From: Roseitranquillus sediminis
GTDB taxonomy: Bacteria > Pseudomonadota > Alphaproteobacteria > Rhodobacterales > Rhodobacteraceae
Length of the DNA: 64,000 bases
Reading direction: 5' to 3'
Assembly (NCBI RefSeq): GCF_016918935.1
Contig: NZ_JAFFOB010000025.1
Span: forward strand, 8,237 to 72,236
The position numbers were made by a program, and so were the translations under genes. Shown one piece after another: positions 1-8,695 of this stretch. A model generated the notes under the pieces. It saw nothing but the letters and a program-made list of their open reading frames with translations. It did not search any database and was not told where the DNA came from. How positions within the stretch are numbered: position 1 is the first letter of the stretch; every line of letters starts with the position of its first letter.

Positions 1-449
1 CCTTCCGGGCGAGGACGAGCGCCTCGGCCAGTCGGATGAGCGGCCGGGAACCCGCTGGGAATCAACCCGTACGACCGCTTCGGTCAGAATGACGTCATTG
101 TCGAGTTCGCGGACCTCTACCTGCCGGACGACAACCGGTGAAGGTGGTGCTGCGGTCGATCAACGTGCTGCACGAATTCTACGTGCTCGAGTTCCGCGCC
201 AAGATGGACATGGTGCCGGGCACGGTGACCTATTTCTGGTTCACTCCGACCCGGACGGGCGAGTCCGAATATCTTTGCGCCGAACTCTGCGGTACCGGCC
301 ACGCCTACATGCGTGGCTTTGTCCAGGTCGTGGAGGAGGTCGATTACCAGGTCTGGCTGCAGGAGCAACAGGCGCTTGTCGAGCTGGCGAAGAACAACGG
401 ATTCCCTCGGGATACTGGAATAGCGAAGAAGGCCTCTCGGCCGAAATGA
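1..449 (+). pseudogene. Cytochrome c oxidase subunit II remnant (C-terminal CuA domain), frameshifted
   Basis: Reading the three frames piecewise recovers the CuA domain of an alternative-type oxidase subunit II: LPGEDERLGQSDE (frame 2), then NPLGINPYDRFGQNDV (frame 1), then VKVVLRSINVLHEFYVLEF and the copper site CAELCGTGHAYM (frame 3). The shift near 136-137 is explained by one missing C (AACCCGGTG read as AACCGGTG). Another shift lies near 40-48, where a few residues also appear lost. The gene runs off the left edge, so the N-terminal membrane part is not visible. The CuA ligands (two Cys, His, Met) survive. Two shifts in 140 bases beside a broken urtA argue for decay rather than read error, but error cannot be excluded from sequence alone. 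Confidence 0.75.
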
Positions 450-487
450 ACATCGATCACCTGCGCGTTCGAGGTGACGTGGTCGAT

Positions 488-1372
488 GAACGCGTGCCAG
501 GTGGCGATGAACGACTCGTTCTCGGGAATGTCGGCGGTCTTGAAGTAGTTCCACGCCGCGAGTTGCCCGGCGAGATTGCTGGTATCGAGACCCGACAGCT
601 CCCTCTTCGCCCGCCGAGAAGGCGACGACGGGGATGTCGGCGGCGTCGATCCTGCGCCGCCAGCTCCTTGCAGAAACCGACATTGGCGTCGCCGTTGATG
701 GTCGAGATCACGCCCACCTGCTTGCCCCGAACGCCCAGCGCCACGACGGCCGAGACGTTCTTGAACCAGTCGCTGTGCCCGAAGGGCGTGTAGTTGACGA
801 AGATGTCCTCTTCCGGGCCGCCCGCATCCTTGAGGTACTGCTCGAGGGTGTTGTTCGTCGTCCGCGGGTAGACGTCCGAGCAGCGCGAAGCTCTCTAGCC
901 CGATCTCCTCGAGGAAGTAATCGACTGCCGGGACCGCCTGCTGGTTCGGCGCGGCGCCAGCGTAGAACACTTTCCTCTAGCTCTCCTCGCCCTGGTAGTG
1001 AACGGGGTGGAATTGCAGGCCGTCCAGCTCCTCAAGCACCGGCAGCACGGAGTTGCGGGAGGCGCTGGTCCAGTTGCCGAAGCTGACGTCTACCTCGTGG
1101 ACCGTCAGCAGCTCCCGCGCCTTGTCGGCGAAGAGCGGCCAGTCCGACGCCGGGTCGACCACCACCGCTTCCAGCTCGCAGCCGAGGAGGCCGCCCGTCT
1201 CGTTCTGCTGCTCCACAAGCATCAGCACGGTATCCTTCAGCGTCGTCTCCGAAATTGCCATCGTGCCGCTCAGCGAGTGCAGGACCTCGATCTTGATCGG
1301 ATAGTCTGCCTCTTGGGCACCAGCCGTAGTCGCGGCCATCCGGCCTGCCGCGGCCGCCATAGCTGTTTTCAT
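488..1372 (-). pseudogene. urtA-like urea ABC transporter binding protein, decayed
   Basis: UrtA-type periplasmic binding protein of a urea/short-amide ABC transporter. It starts well (ATG at 1372 after GAGGGG, short signal-like leader, then IKIEVLHSLSGTMAISETTL). Lesions follow: an in-frame TAG at 977-979 in GEES*RKVFYAGAAPNQQ; about 8 bases missing near 871 (TDYV lost before YPRTTNNTLEQYL); 2 bases missing near 650 (ELAAQ to IDAADIPVVAFSAGEE); one extra base near 602 (before LSGLDTSNLAGQ). The three indels together restore the original frame, which supports the reconstruction. Similarity stops after FIATWHAF near 488, so the C-terminal third is gone. No urtBCDE or urease genes follow. Not functional as read. 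Confidence 0.85.
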
Positions 1373-1615
1373 GATCCTACCCCTCGCTTGGCTGGTCGCT
1401 TCAACCCATCTGACGGTCGCACTGCCGCTACCGCCCGAGCAGACAGAACTCGGACCACTCGCACCTTGGGAGAGGCGAGAGCCTGCTGCGACCAGCGGCT
1501 GCTGCGGCCTTGGCCATGTCGTCGCCGTTCTTGTCCACAGCCTAGCCAGGCGGTCCGCGGTCGACGTACCGTTCTGGCAGTTTGCGTGGCTAATCCGCGC
1601 GCCAAGGAGGAAATG

Positions 1616-2011
1616 ATGAAGATCACCCGCTCAGGCACCAACTCGTCCAATTCGGGCTCCGAGGAGTACTTCACCGGCACCGTCCGGCTCGACCCGCTGT
1701 TCCAGGCCGAGGAGCCCGGCCGCGCGCGTGCCGCCCACGTAACATTCGAGCCCGGCGCCCGCACCGCATGGCACACCCATCCGGCAGGCCAGGCGCTGAT
1801 CGTCACCTTCGGCCGTGGCCGGGCCCAGCGCGAAAATGGCCCGGTCGAGGAGATCAGCCAGGGCGACGTCGTCTGGATCCCGGCCGGCGAAAAGCATTGG
1901 CACGGCGCCGCGTCCGACACGGCGATGAGCCATATCGCCATCCAGGAGAGCGTCGACGGCACGCACATTACCTGGATGGAGAAGGTCTCCGATGAAGATT
2001 ACGGGGGCTGA
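1616..2011 (+). CDS. Single-domain cupin protein
   Basis: Small cytoplasmic cupin of 131 residues. The barrel carries both cupin motifs: motif 1 with HTHPAGQALIVTFGRG (about residues 55-70) and motif 2 with GDVVWIPAGEKHWHGA (about 83-98), so a metal site of His and Glu/Gln is plausible. The start is the second of two adjacent ATGs because AAGGAGG at 1604-1610 then sits five bases away. The 243 bases upstream to the urtA remnant show nothing recognisable. Close relatives are often annotated as quercetinase-like or carboxymuconolactone-decarboxylase-associated cupins; the substrate here is unknown. Confidence 0.85.
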   Translation: MKITRSGTNSSNSGSEEYFTGTVRLDPLFQAEEPGRARAAHVTFEPGARTAWHTHPAGQALIVTFGRGRAQRENGPVEEISQGDVVWIPAGEKHWHGAASDTAMSHIAIQESVDGTHITWMEKVSDEDYGG

Positions 2012-2384
2012 AACTCCCGCGGGCCGGGTGCCGATGGTGCCTGGCCGCACTGGTAGAACACTCGGCGATCACCGACGGCGGTAGCGAGATCGCCGGCCCT
2101 GGCGCCGATCCGCTTGGGACATGCGAACGCGAGACGCAAAGCCCGCACATCGTCCGGCAAGTGATCAATGCGCTTCACGGGCGGCTCGTTATTGAGCGCC
2201 GGCCCTTTGTGCAAGCGACGCTCCTCGATCCTGGTCGACCCTGGCTCATGGCAGTGAGCAAGGTCGCCTCATCCTCGGTGACAGAAAAAGCCGCCGGTAC
2301 AGTCCGGGTTGGAGCCTTCCTGCGCCAGGCCACGCACGGCCGATACCGAGGCGCAGGAAGAGTGGCTGGGGCAGGGTGGAGCGG
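2012..2384. other. 373-base gap with a possible zinc-ribbon remnant
   Basis: No convincing gene. On the minus strand, 1999-2214 can be read as a 71-residue peptide containing KRIDHLPDDVRALRLAFACP and, 30 residues on, VFYQCGQ. This resembles a short zinc-ribbon protein in which the first CxxC is disrupted (CPKR) and the end is lost. It overlaps the cupin stop and has no clear ribosome site, so it may be a relic or chance. The rest shows no RNA gene or strong hairpin. Confidence 0.25.
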
Positions 2385-2693
2385 CTAGATCTCGCCCAGC
2401 GCGACACCCGACTCGGTCACGATCTCGCGGATGTCCTCGGCCTGGTTGGGATTGTCCTCCATCACCCCCGCGAGCGTCTCGCGGATGGGTTCCAGTTCCT
2501 CGTCCGACATCCCCTCGGCTTCCGCCAGCGCGCGGCGCAGAGCCGAGAAGCAGTCGGCCTCGTATTCGATCCGTCCGCATTGCGAGTCGATGCGACCTGC
2601 GAGCGTCGAGCCGGAGACCTCCTGCGCGACGGCGGGCGCTGCGGTAAGTGCGAGGGCAGCGACGGGCGCTGCGAGGATGGCCAATGGTCTCAT
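2385..2693 (-). CDS. Small exported protein of unknown function
   Basis: 102 residues with a clear signal peptide (MRPLAILAAPVAALALTA, cleavage likely after AVA before QEVSG). The mature part of about 78 residues is acidic and mostly helical, with two cysteines (CGRI and DCFSAL) that could form a disulfide in the periplasm. ATG at 2693 is preceded by AGGGAGGGATTGA. It is divergent from the 2-hydroxyacid dehydrogenase gene. No family recognised. Confidence 0.75.
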   Translation of the reverse strand: MRPLAILAAPVAALALTAAPAVAQEVSGSTLAGRIDSQCGRIEYEADCFSALRRALAEAEGMSDEELEPIRETLAGVMEDNPNQAEDIREIVTESGVALGEI

Positions 2694-2905
2694 TCAATCC
2701 CTCCCTGGGTTATCAGGCTCATCGGGCACGGCCAGCAACAATGACGAGTGCCGACCCCCGACAGCGCAACCATGTTGCGTTTCTCGCTCGCGCTCCGCAA
2801 GGGCAAGCTCATCCGGCCCTTGCCGGCGGGGCGAGGTGGCCATAGAAACGGCACTCGAGACCGCTCCGCCGAAGAGCGGCGCGAACAAAGTGGACGGGAA
2901 AGGGT

Positions 2906-3871
2906 ATGGGCGCACAACGCGCGCTATTGGTGACGCGGCGCCTGACGGATGCAGTCCAGGCGAGGGCGCAGCGCGATTACGATGCCGTGCTCAACGACGC
3001 GGACCGCGTCTTCACCAGCGAGGAGCTGGTTGAGCGGTGCCAGGACGTGGACGCGGTCCTGCCCTGCCACTCGGAACGCTTCACGGCAGAGGTGATCGCC
3101 GCGCTGCCCGACCGGTTGAAGGTCATCGCCAACCACTCCGTCGGGGTGGACCATGTCGACCTCGACGCGGCGCGCGAGAAGGGGATCATAGTCACCAACA
3201 CACCGGACGTCCTGTCGGATGCCACGGCGGAGATCGCAATCCTCTGCATGTTGGGCGCGGCGCGACGCGGTGCCGAGGGCAACCGAATGATCCGCGAGGG
3301 CAAGTGGGATTTCTGGTCGCCGGCGTTCATGGTTGGGCGACAGGTTACCGGCAAGCGCTTCGGCATCCTCGGCATGGGACGGGTCGGGCAGGTGACGGCC
3401 GAGCGCGCACGTGGCTTCGGGATGGAGGTGCACTATCACAACCGCCGCCGGTTACCGCCCGAGGCGGAGAGGGGCGCCGTCTATCACGAGCGGTTCGAGG
3501 ACCTGCTGCGGAACTCCGACGTGCTGTCGCTGCACTGCCCTGCGTCAACGGCCACGCGGAATGCCATCAATGCCGAGACGCTGGCCCTGCTGCCCGAGGG
3601 GGCGATCCTGGTGAACACGGCGCGCGGCGATCTCGTGGACGAGGATGCGCTGATCGCGGCGCTCCAGAGCGGCCGGCTCTTTGCCGCGGGGCTGGATGTG
3701 TTCCGGACCGAACCAGGTGGCAACCCGGCGCTCGCGGCGCTCGAGAACGTGTTCCTGCTGCCGCACATCGGCTCGGCGACGCAGGAGACGCGAGACGCCA
3801 TGGGATTCCGCGCGCTCGACAACCTGGACGCGGTCTTTGCCGGCCGCGAGCCGCGGGACCGCGTCGCTTGA
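2906..3871 (+). CDS. D-2-hydroxyacid dehydrogenase (glyoxylate/hydroxypyruvate reductase type)
   Basis: 321-residue NAD(P)-dependent D-2-hydroxyacid dehydrogenase, likely reducing glyoxylate or hydroxypyruvate in the cytoplasm. The Rossmann motif GILGMGRVG lies at about 153-161 and is followed by a basic patch (HNRRR), which favours NADP. The catalytic trio is complete: Arg240 in NTARGD, Glu269 in FRTEPG and His287 in LPHIGSAT. Start ATG at 2906 follows GGGAAAGG. It lies just before the TRAP operon and faces the glycerate genes beyond it, so a role in the same C2/C3 acid metabolism is likely but inferred. Confidence 0.9.
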   Translation: MGAQRALLVTRRLTDAVQARAQRDYDAVLNDADRVFTSEELVERCQDVDAVLPCHSERFTAEVIAALPDRLKVIANHSVGVDHVDLDAAREKGIIVTNTPDVLSDATAEIAILCMLGAARRGAEGNRMIREGKWDFWSPAFMVGRQVTGKRFGILGMGRVGQVTAERARGFGMEVHYHNRRRLPPEAERGAVYHERFEDLLRNSDVLSLHCPASTATRNAINAETLALLPEGAILVNTARGDLVDEDALIAALQSGRLFAAGLDVFRTEPGGNPALAALENVFLLPHIGSATQETRDAMGFRALDNLDAVFAGREPRDRVA

Positions 3872-4091
3872 CGGGTGCGGAGCGGACGATCGGCGGCGGA
3901 ATGGACGCGCTCCGTAGCGGCGCGGGATCGGGCGAACGGTCCGGGTGCCGGTCGCGGGTCAGGCGCAGATTCGTCGGAGAAATGCGTACTGAAGGCTTCG
4001 GAACCTTGCTTTTCCGGAACGGCTCATGAACGCTAGCGAAGCCGTCGCGCCGGCAACCAAGATCCGCGTGCGACACAATGGGAGGAAGGCA

Positions 4092-5234
4092 ATGAATTCT
4101 GAGAAGAAGACCAGCGGAGCCGTGACTCGGCGCTCGTTCCTGCGCAAGGGCGCGGTGGCTGGCGGAGTCGCCGCAACCGGAGCGCTTGCAGCTCCTGCGG
4201 TTCTGGCGCAGAGCCCGATCGCGGTGCGGATGCAGACGTCGTGGCCGGCTTCGGATATCTGGCAGGAGTTTGCGCAGAACTACGCCAACAGCGTGCAGGA
4301 GATGTCGGGCGGACGTCTCGAGATCGACGTGCTGCCGGCTGGCGCCGTGGTGGGCGCTTTCCAGGTGCTCGACGGGGTCAACGACGGCTTGATCGACATC
4401 GGCCATGACGTGCCGGTCTACTGGTACGGCAAGAACAAGGCGGCTTCGCTCTTCGGCACCGGCCCGGTGTTCGGCGGTTCGGCCACGACCATGCTCGCCT
4501 GGTTCTACAACGGCGGGGGTCAGGAGCTCTACAACGAGCTCACCCAGGAGATCATGGGCCTCGACGTCATCGGGCTCTACGGCTTCCCGATGCCGGCGCA
4601 GCCCTTCGGCTGGTTCAAGAACGAGGTGAACTCGGTCGAGGACATCAGCGGCCTGAAATATCGGACCGTCGGTCTGGCGGCGGACCTGCTGCAGTCGATG
4701 GGCATGAGCGTGGCCCAGCTCCCTGGCGGCGAGATCGTCCCGGCGATGGAGCGCGGCGTCATCGACGCGTTCGAGTTCAACAACCCGACGTCGGACATGC
4801 GCTTCGGGGCGCAGGACGTGGCCTCGAACTACTACCTGTCATCCTACCACCAGGCGTCGGAAGCCTTCGAGTTCCTGTTCAACCGCAGCTTCTTCGAGGA
4901 TCTCGACCCTGACCTGCAGGCGATTCTGCGCTATGCTGTACCGGCCTCGGCAACGCTCGATCACGCCTCGGCGCTCGACAACTACTCGGCGGACCTGCAG
5001 ACGCTGATCAACGAGGGTGGCGTCACCGTGCACCGGACGTCGGACGACATCCTGGCGGCGCAACTCGACGCTTGGGACCAGCTCATCCCCGAGTTGGAGG
5101 CAGACGAGTATATGAAGCGCGTTCTCGACAGCCAGCGCGCCTGGGTAGAGCGGGTCACGTTCTACGAACTGATGAACTCGCCCAACTACGAGCTCGCCTA
5201 CCAGCACTATTTCCCGGGCAAGCTCTCGCTCTGA
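4092..5234 (+). CDS. TRAP transporter substrate-binding protein (DctP family), Tat-exported
   Basis: 380-residue periplasmic binding protein of a tripartite ATP-independent transporter. It begins with a twin-arginine signal (TRRSFLRKGAVAGGVAATGA, then AAPAVLAQ). The mature DctP fold shows MQTSWPASDIWQEFAQNYAN, the dimer or helix region YKYRT-like GLKYRTVGLAADLL and the ligand-binding arginine there. ATG at 4092 is chosen over an in-frame one at 4026 because GGGAGGAAGG sits just upstream and the Tat motif is then near the N-terminus. It is first in an operon with the permeases. The fold resembles binders of 2-oxo acids or mannitol-type ligands; the ligand cannot be read from sequence. Confidence 0.92.
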   Translation: MNSEKKTSGAVTRRSFLRKGAVAGGVAATGALAAPAVLAQSPIAVRMQTSWPASDIWQEFAQNYANSVQEMSGGRLEIDVLPAGAVVGAFQVLDGVNDGLIDIGHDVPVYWYGKNKAASLFGTGPVFGGSATTMLAWFYNGGGQELYNELTQEIMGLDVIGLYGFPMPAQPFGWFKNEVNSVEDISGLKYRTVGLAADLLQSMGMSVAQLPGGEIVPAMERGVIDAFEFNNPTSDMRFGAQDVASNYYLSSYHQASEAFEFLFNRSFFEDLDPDLQAILRYAVPASATLDHASALDNYSADLQTLINEGGVTVHRTSDDILAAQLDAWDQLIPELEADEYMKRVLDSQRAWVERVTFYELMNSPNYELAYQHYFPGKLSL

Positions 5235-5246
5235 TGCATTTACCGG

Positions 5247-5279
5247 GCGTCCCCGGCGGTCCATGATCGCCGGGGACGC
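5247..5279 (+). promoter_or_regulatory. Intercistronic stem-loop between TRAP binding-protein and permease genes
   Basis: A perfect 12-bp stem (GCGTCCCCGGCG / CGCCGGGGACGC) with a 9-base loop lies directly between the binding-protein stop and the small-permease start. There is no T-run, so it is probably not a full terminator. Such hairpins usually protect the 3' end of the binding-protein message or attenuate read-through, giving more binding protein than permease. Confidence 0.7.
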
Positions 5280-5297
5280 GTGCTTGCGGGAGAGGTG

Positions 5298-5882
5298 ATG
5301 ACGGGTTTCATCAAGTTCGCCGACACGCTTTCGGCCGCGTTCGGCAAGGCCTTCGCATGGCTGATCCTGCTGATGACCTTCGGCGTCAGCTACGAGGTCT
5401 TCGTGCGCTACGTGCTGAACGCGCCGACTCCGTGGTCACTGGACGTATCCTTCATCATGTACGGCACGTTGTTCATGATGGGCGGCGCCTACACGCTGTC
5501 GCGCAACGGCCATGTTCGCGGCGACTTCCTCTATCGCCTGTGGCCGGCCCGAGTGCAGGCCAGCGTGGACCTGGTGCTCTACTTCTTCTTCTTCTTTCCT
5601 GGTGTGCTGGCGCTTGTCTTAGCGGGGTGGAAGTACGCGGCCCGATCGTGGTCATACGGTGAGGTCAGCGTGAACAGCCCGGCCGGAATCCCCGTCTACC
5701 AGTTCAAGACGGTCATCGTCGCCGCGGGCCTGCTGCTGCTGGTCCAGGGCGTCGCACAGGTGATGCGCTGCATCCTCTGCATCCGCCAAGGCTACTGGAT
5801 GGCGGCCGAGGACGACGTCGAGGAGACGGAGCAGCTGATGATGAAGAACGCGCCGTCCCAAGACCACCCTGACATGCGCTGA
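5298..5882 (+). CDS. TRAP transporter small permease (DctQ family)
   Basis: 194-residue inner-membrane protein with four hydrophobic segments (around residues 18-38, 50-70, 90-112 and 135-155), the DctQ topology, and the typical SFIMYGTLFMMGGAYTLSRN followed by HVRGDFLY. It partners the large permease. ATG at 5298 follows GGGAGAGG; an in-frame GTG at 5280 is less likely because it lies inside the hairpin edge. The C-terminal tail is acidic and cytoplasmic. Confidence 0.9.
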   Translation: MTGFIKFADTLSAAFGKAFAWLILLMTFGVSYEVFVRYVLNAPTPWSLDVSFIMYGTLFMMGGAYTLSRNGHVRGDFLYRLWPARVQASVDLVLYFFFFFPGVLALVLAGWKYAARSWSYGEVSVNSPAGIPVYQFKTVIVAAGLLLLVQGVAQVMRCILCIRQGYWMAAEDDVEETEQLMMKNAPSQDHPDMR

Positions 5883-5925
5883 TGGGCCACTATCACGCGA
5901 TCCCGACAAATCGGAGCGAGCTGAC

Positions 5926-7344
5926 GTGACCGACCCGCAAGTGGCCCTGCTCATGCTGGGCATCTTCATCTGCCTTGTCTTCCTGGGGTTCCCGATCGCC
6001 TTCACCCTGATGGCGCTCGGCATCGCTTTCGGATACTTTGCGTATTACGACCCGAGCCGGATGTGGCGCGGATACGAGCGGCTGGACGAGACGGCCAGCT
6101 GGTGGGACTCCACGTCGCTCTGGGTCGAGGGGTTCTTCAACAGCCGTATCTTCGACCTCTTCGTCAATCAGTCCTACACGGTGATGGCGAACGAGGTGCT
6201 GACGGCGGTGCCCCTGTTCCTGTTCATGGGCTACATCGTCGAGCGGGCGAACATCGTCGACCGGCTGTTCACGACGCTCAACATCGCCTCGAAGAACGTG
6301 CCTGGGTCCATGGGTGTCGCGGCGCTGATCACCTGCACGCTCTTCGCCACGGCGACCGGCATCGTTGGCGCGGTAGTGACACTGATGGGCCTGCTGGCGC
6401 TGCCGGCGATGCTGAAGGCGCGCTACGACCCGAGTTTTGCGAGCGGGATCATCTGTGCCGGCGGTACGCTGGGAATTCTGATTCCGCCATCGATCATGCT
6501 GATCGTCTACGCCGCAGCATCGGGCGTCTCGATCGTCCGCCTCTATGCGGGCGCGCTCTTTCCCGGACTGGTGCTGGTCGGTCTTTACCTGGTCTACGTC
6601 GTCGGTCGCTCGATCCTGCAACCGCGTGTGGCGCCGCGTCCGACCAGCGAAGAGGTGCCGGACGTTCCCTTTCTGCGCCTCGTCTGGATGCTGGGGACGT
6701 CGTTCCTGCCGCTGGCGTTGCTAATCATGGCCGTGCTGGGCTCGATCCTCTTCGGCCTCGCCACCCCGACTGAGGCCGCGGCCATTGGGGCGCTGGGTGG
6801 CATGGTGCTTGCCGTCGCGTACCGGGCGATGACCTACCAGCGCCTGCGAGAGAGCGTCTACCTGACCGTCCGGACCACGGCGATGGTGTGCTGGCTCTTC
6901 ATCGGCTCCTACACCTTCTCCTCGGTCTTTTCGTACCTCGGGGGCGAAGAACTCATATCGCACTTCGTCAGTGGCCTCGATCTGACGCCGCTGCAGTTCC
7001 TGCTCCTGGCGCAGCTGATCATCTTTCTCCTGGGCTGGCCGCTGGAATGGTCGGAGATCATCATCATCTTCGTCCCGATCTTCTTGCCGCTCTTGCCCAT
7101 GTTCGGCGTCGATCCCCTGTTCTTCGGGATTCTCGTGGCGCTGAACCTGCAGACCTCGTTCCTGACTCCGCCGATGGCAATGTCGGCATACTACCTCAAG
7201 GGGATCGCCCCGCCCGAGGTGCGCCTGACCCAGATCTTTTCCGGCGTGATGCCATTCCTCGTGATGGTCTTCATGGCGATGGCGTTGGTCTACATCTTCC
7301 CCAACCTGGTCTTCGGGCTGCCGCAGATGATTTATGGGCGCTAG
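5926..7344 (+). CDS. TRAP transporter large permease (DctM family)
   Basis: 472-residue polytopic membrane protein with about 12-13 hydrophobic segments, the transport subunit of the TRAP system. Recognisable features are VPLFLFMGYIVER near residue 97, the GTLGILIPPSIMLIVYA re-entrant motif near 183-200 and NLQTSFLTPPMAMSAYYLKG near 405. It has the extra insert after the first helix (WWDSTSLWVEGFFNSRIFDL) seen in the subgroup that carries mannitol or chloroaromatic-type acids. The GTG start at 5926 follows GGAGCGAG. Its end overlaps the amidase start, so the two are co-translated. Confidence 0.92.
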   Translation: MTDPQVALLMLGIFICLVFLGFPIAFTLMALGIAFGYFAYYDPSRMWRGYERLDETASWWDSTSLWVEGFFNSRIFDLFVNQSYTVMANEVLTAVPLFLFMGYIVERANIVDRLFTTLNIASKNVPGSMGVAALITCTLFATATGIVGAVVTLMGLLALPAMLKARYDPSFASGIICAGGTLGILIPPSIMLIVYAAASGVSIVRLYAGALFPGLVLVGLYLVYVVGRSILQPRVAPRPTSEEVPDVPFLRLVWMLGTSFLPLALLIMAVLGSILFGLATPTEAAAIGALGGMVLAVAYRAMTYQRLRESVYLTVRTTAMVCWLFIGSYTFSSVFSYLGGEELISHFVSGLDLTPLQFLLLAQLIIFLLGWPLEWSEIIIIFVPIFLPLLPMFGVDPLFFGILVALNLQTSFLTPPMAMSAYYLKGIAPPEVRLTQIFSGVMPFLVMVFMAMALVYIFPNLVFGLPQMIYGR

Positions 7345-8695
7345 CATGATCCACACCAAGGTGCCGATCGTCAGCCTGACCGCGCTCGAGCTGCGCGATC
7401 GGCTGGCGCGGGGATCGCTCTCGGCGGTCGACCTTGCTCAGGCCTGCCTCGAGCAGATCGCTGCGCGCGAGCCCGAGGTCCAGGCGTGGGCCTGGCTCGA
7501 GAGCGAGCACGTTCTCGACCAGGCGAGGACGCTGGACCGCTACCGCCAGACGGGCCGGCCGCTGGGCCCACTGCACGGGCTGCCCGTGGCACTCAAGGAC
7601 ATCATCGACACCCGGCGGATTCCCACCGAGAACGGCACATCCATCGACGCTGGGAGGGTGCCGGCGAAGGACGCCACCGTGGTCGACCGCCTGCGCGCCG
7701 CGGGTGCCGTGATCGCTGGCAAGACCGTGACCACGGAGCTTGCCTTCCTGCATCCGGGCAAGACCAGGAATCCGGCCAATGGCGGACACACCCCCGGTGG
7801 CTCGTCGTCCGGTTCGGCGGCAGCGGTCGCGGCGGGGATGGTGCCGCTTGCGGTGGGAACCCAGACTGGCGGATCGGTGATCCGGCCGGCGGCCTACTGC
7901 GGCGTCGTAGGCTTCAAGCCGACCTTCGGATCAATCCCGCGCACGGGGATCCTGTCGCAGAGCCCCAGCCTCGACACCGTCGGCGTCTTTGCCCGGACAG
8001 TGGAGGATGCGGCGCTCCTCTCGGACGCACTCTTCGGCTACGATGCGGGCGACAGGTCCACTAACGCGATGCCGCCGCCACGGCTCCTGACGACGGCGCG
8101 ATCCGAGGCACACGTGCGGCCCACCTTCGCATTCGTACGGCCGCCGGGCTGGGAAGAGGCAAGCGAGGAGGTGGTTCTTGCCATGCGGGAGCTGTCCGAC
8201 GCGCTCGGCGAGTACTGCTTTGAGGCGGTGCTGCCCAAGGCCTTCGAGGAAGCCGTGGCGGTTCGAGAGCGCATCAACTTCGCAGAGATGGCAAAATGCT
8301 ATCACCACTACGAACGGCGCGGCGGCGACCAGCTGTCAGAGGTTCTGCGCGCGGCGATGCAGACGGGAAGCAATATGCCGGCGCGCGACTACATCGCTGC
8401 GCTCGACTGGCCCGAGATCCTGAATGCCGGTCTCGCCGAGATTTTCCAGCGCTGCGACGCGATCCTGACTCCGGCAACTCCGTCTCCGGCGCCAGCAGGC
8501 CTTGGATCGACGGGAAGTTCCATCTTCAACGGCCTCTGGACGCTCTGCGGGACGCCCGCCGTGACGCTGCCGCTGCTGGAGTCTGAGGCCGGCCTGCCAA
8601 TGGGCGTGCAGCTGGTCGGGCCGCAGGGCGAGGATGCGCGCCTGCTGCGCACCGCGCGCTGGCTGGCAACATTCACCGAAGGGATGACCGCATGA
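7334..8695 (+). CDS. Amidase (amidase-signature family)
   Basis: 453-residue cytoplasmic amidohydrolase with the Ser-cisSer-Lys triad: Lys in PVALKDIIDT (about 88), the Gly/Ser-rich GGSSSGSAAAVAAG (about 156-169) and the nucleophile in GTQTGGSVIRPA (Ser about 182). Length and the FKPTFGSIPRTG segment match AtzF/GatA-like amidases rather than true GatA, and no gatB/gatC is nearby. ATG at 7334 overlaps the end of the large permease gene; ATG at 7346 is an alternative. Co-transcription with a TRAP system suggests the imported ligand is an amide or is released as one. Substrate unknown. Confidence 0.9.
   Translation: MGASMIHTKVPIVSLTALELRDRLARGSLSAVDLAQACLEQIAAREPEVQAWAWLESEHVLDQARTLDRYRQTGRPLGPLHGLPVALKDIIDTRRIPTENGTSIDAGRVPAKDATVVDRLRAAGAVIAGKTVTTELAFLHPGKTRNPANGGHTPGGSSSGSAAAVAAGMVPLAVGTQTGGSVIRPAAYCGVVGFKPTFGSIPRTGILSQSPSLDTVGVFARTVEDAALLSDALFGYDAGDRSTNAMPPPRLLTTARSEAHVRPTFAFVRPPGWEEASEEVVLAMRELSDALGEYCFEAVLPKAFEEAVAVRERINFAEMAKCYHHYERRGGDQLSEVLRAAMQTGSNMPARDYIAALDWPEILNAGLAEIFQRCDAILTPATPSPAPAGLGSTGSSIFNGLWTLCGTPAVTLPLLESEAGLPMGVQLVGPQGEDARLLRTARWLATFTEGMTA

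Noticed and set aside
1-1372. Mobile element explaining the pseudogene junction
   Set aside because: No transposase, terminal inverted repeat or target duplication is visible around the coxB/urtA junction.
7334-8695. GatA subunit of the tRNA amidotransferase
   Set aside because: The amidase signature is shared, but gatB and gatC are absent, and the gene belongs to a TRAP operon; a catabolic amidase fits better.
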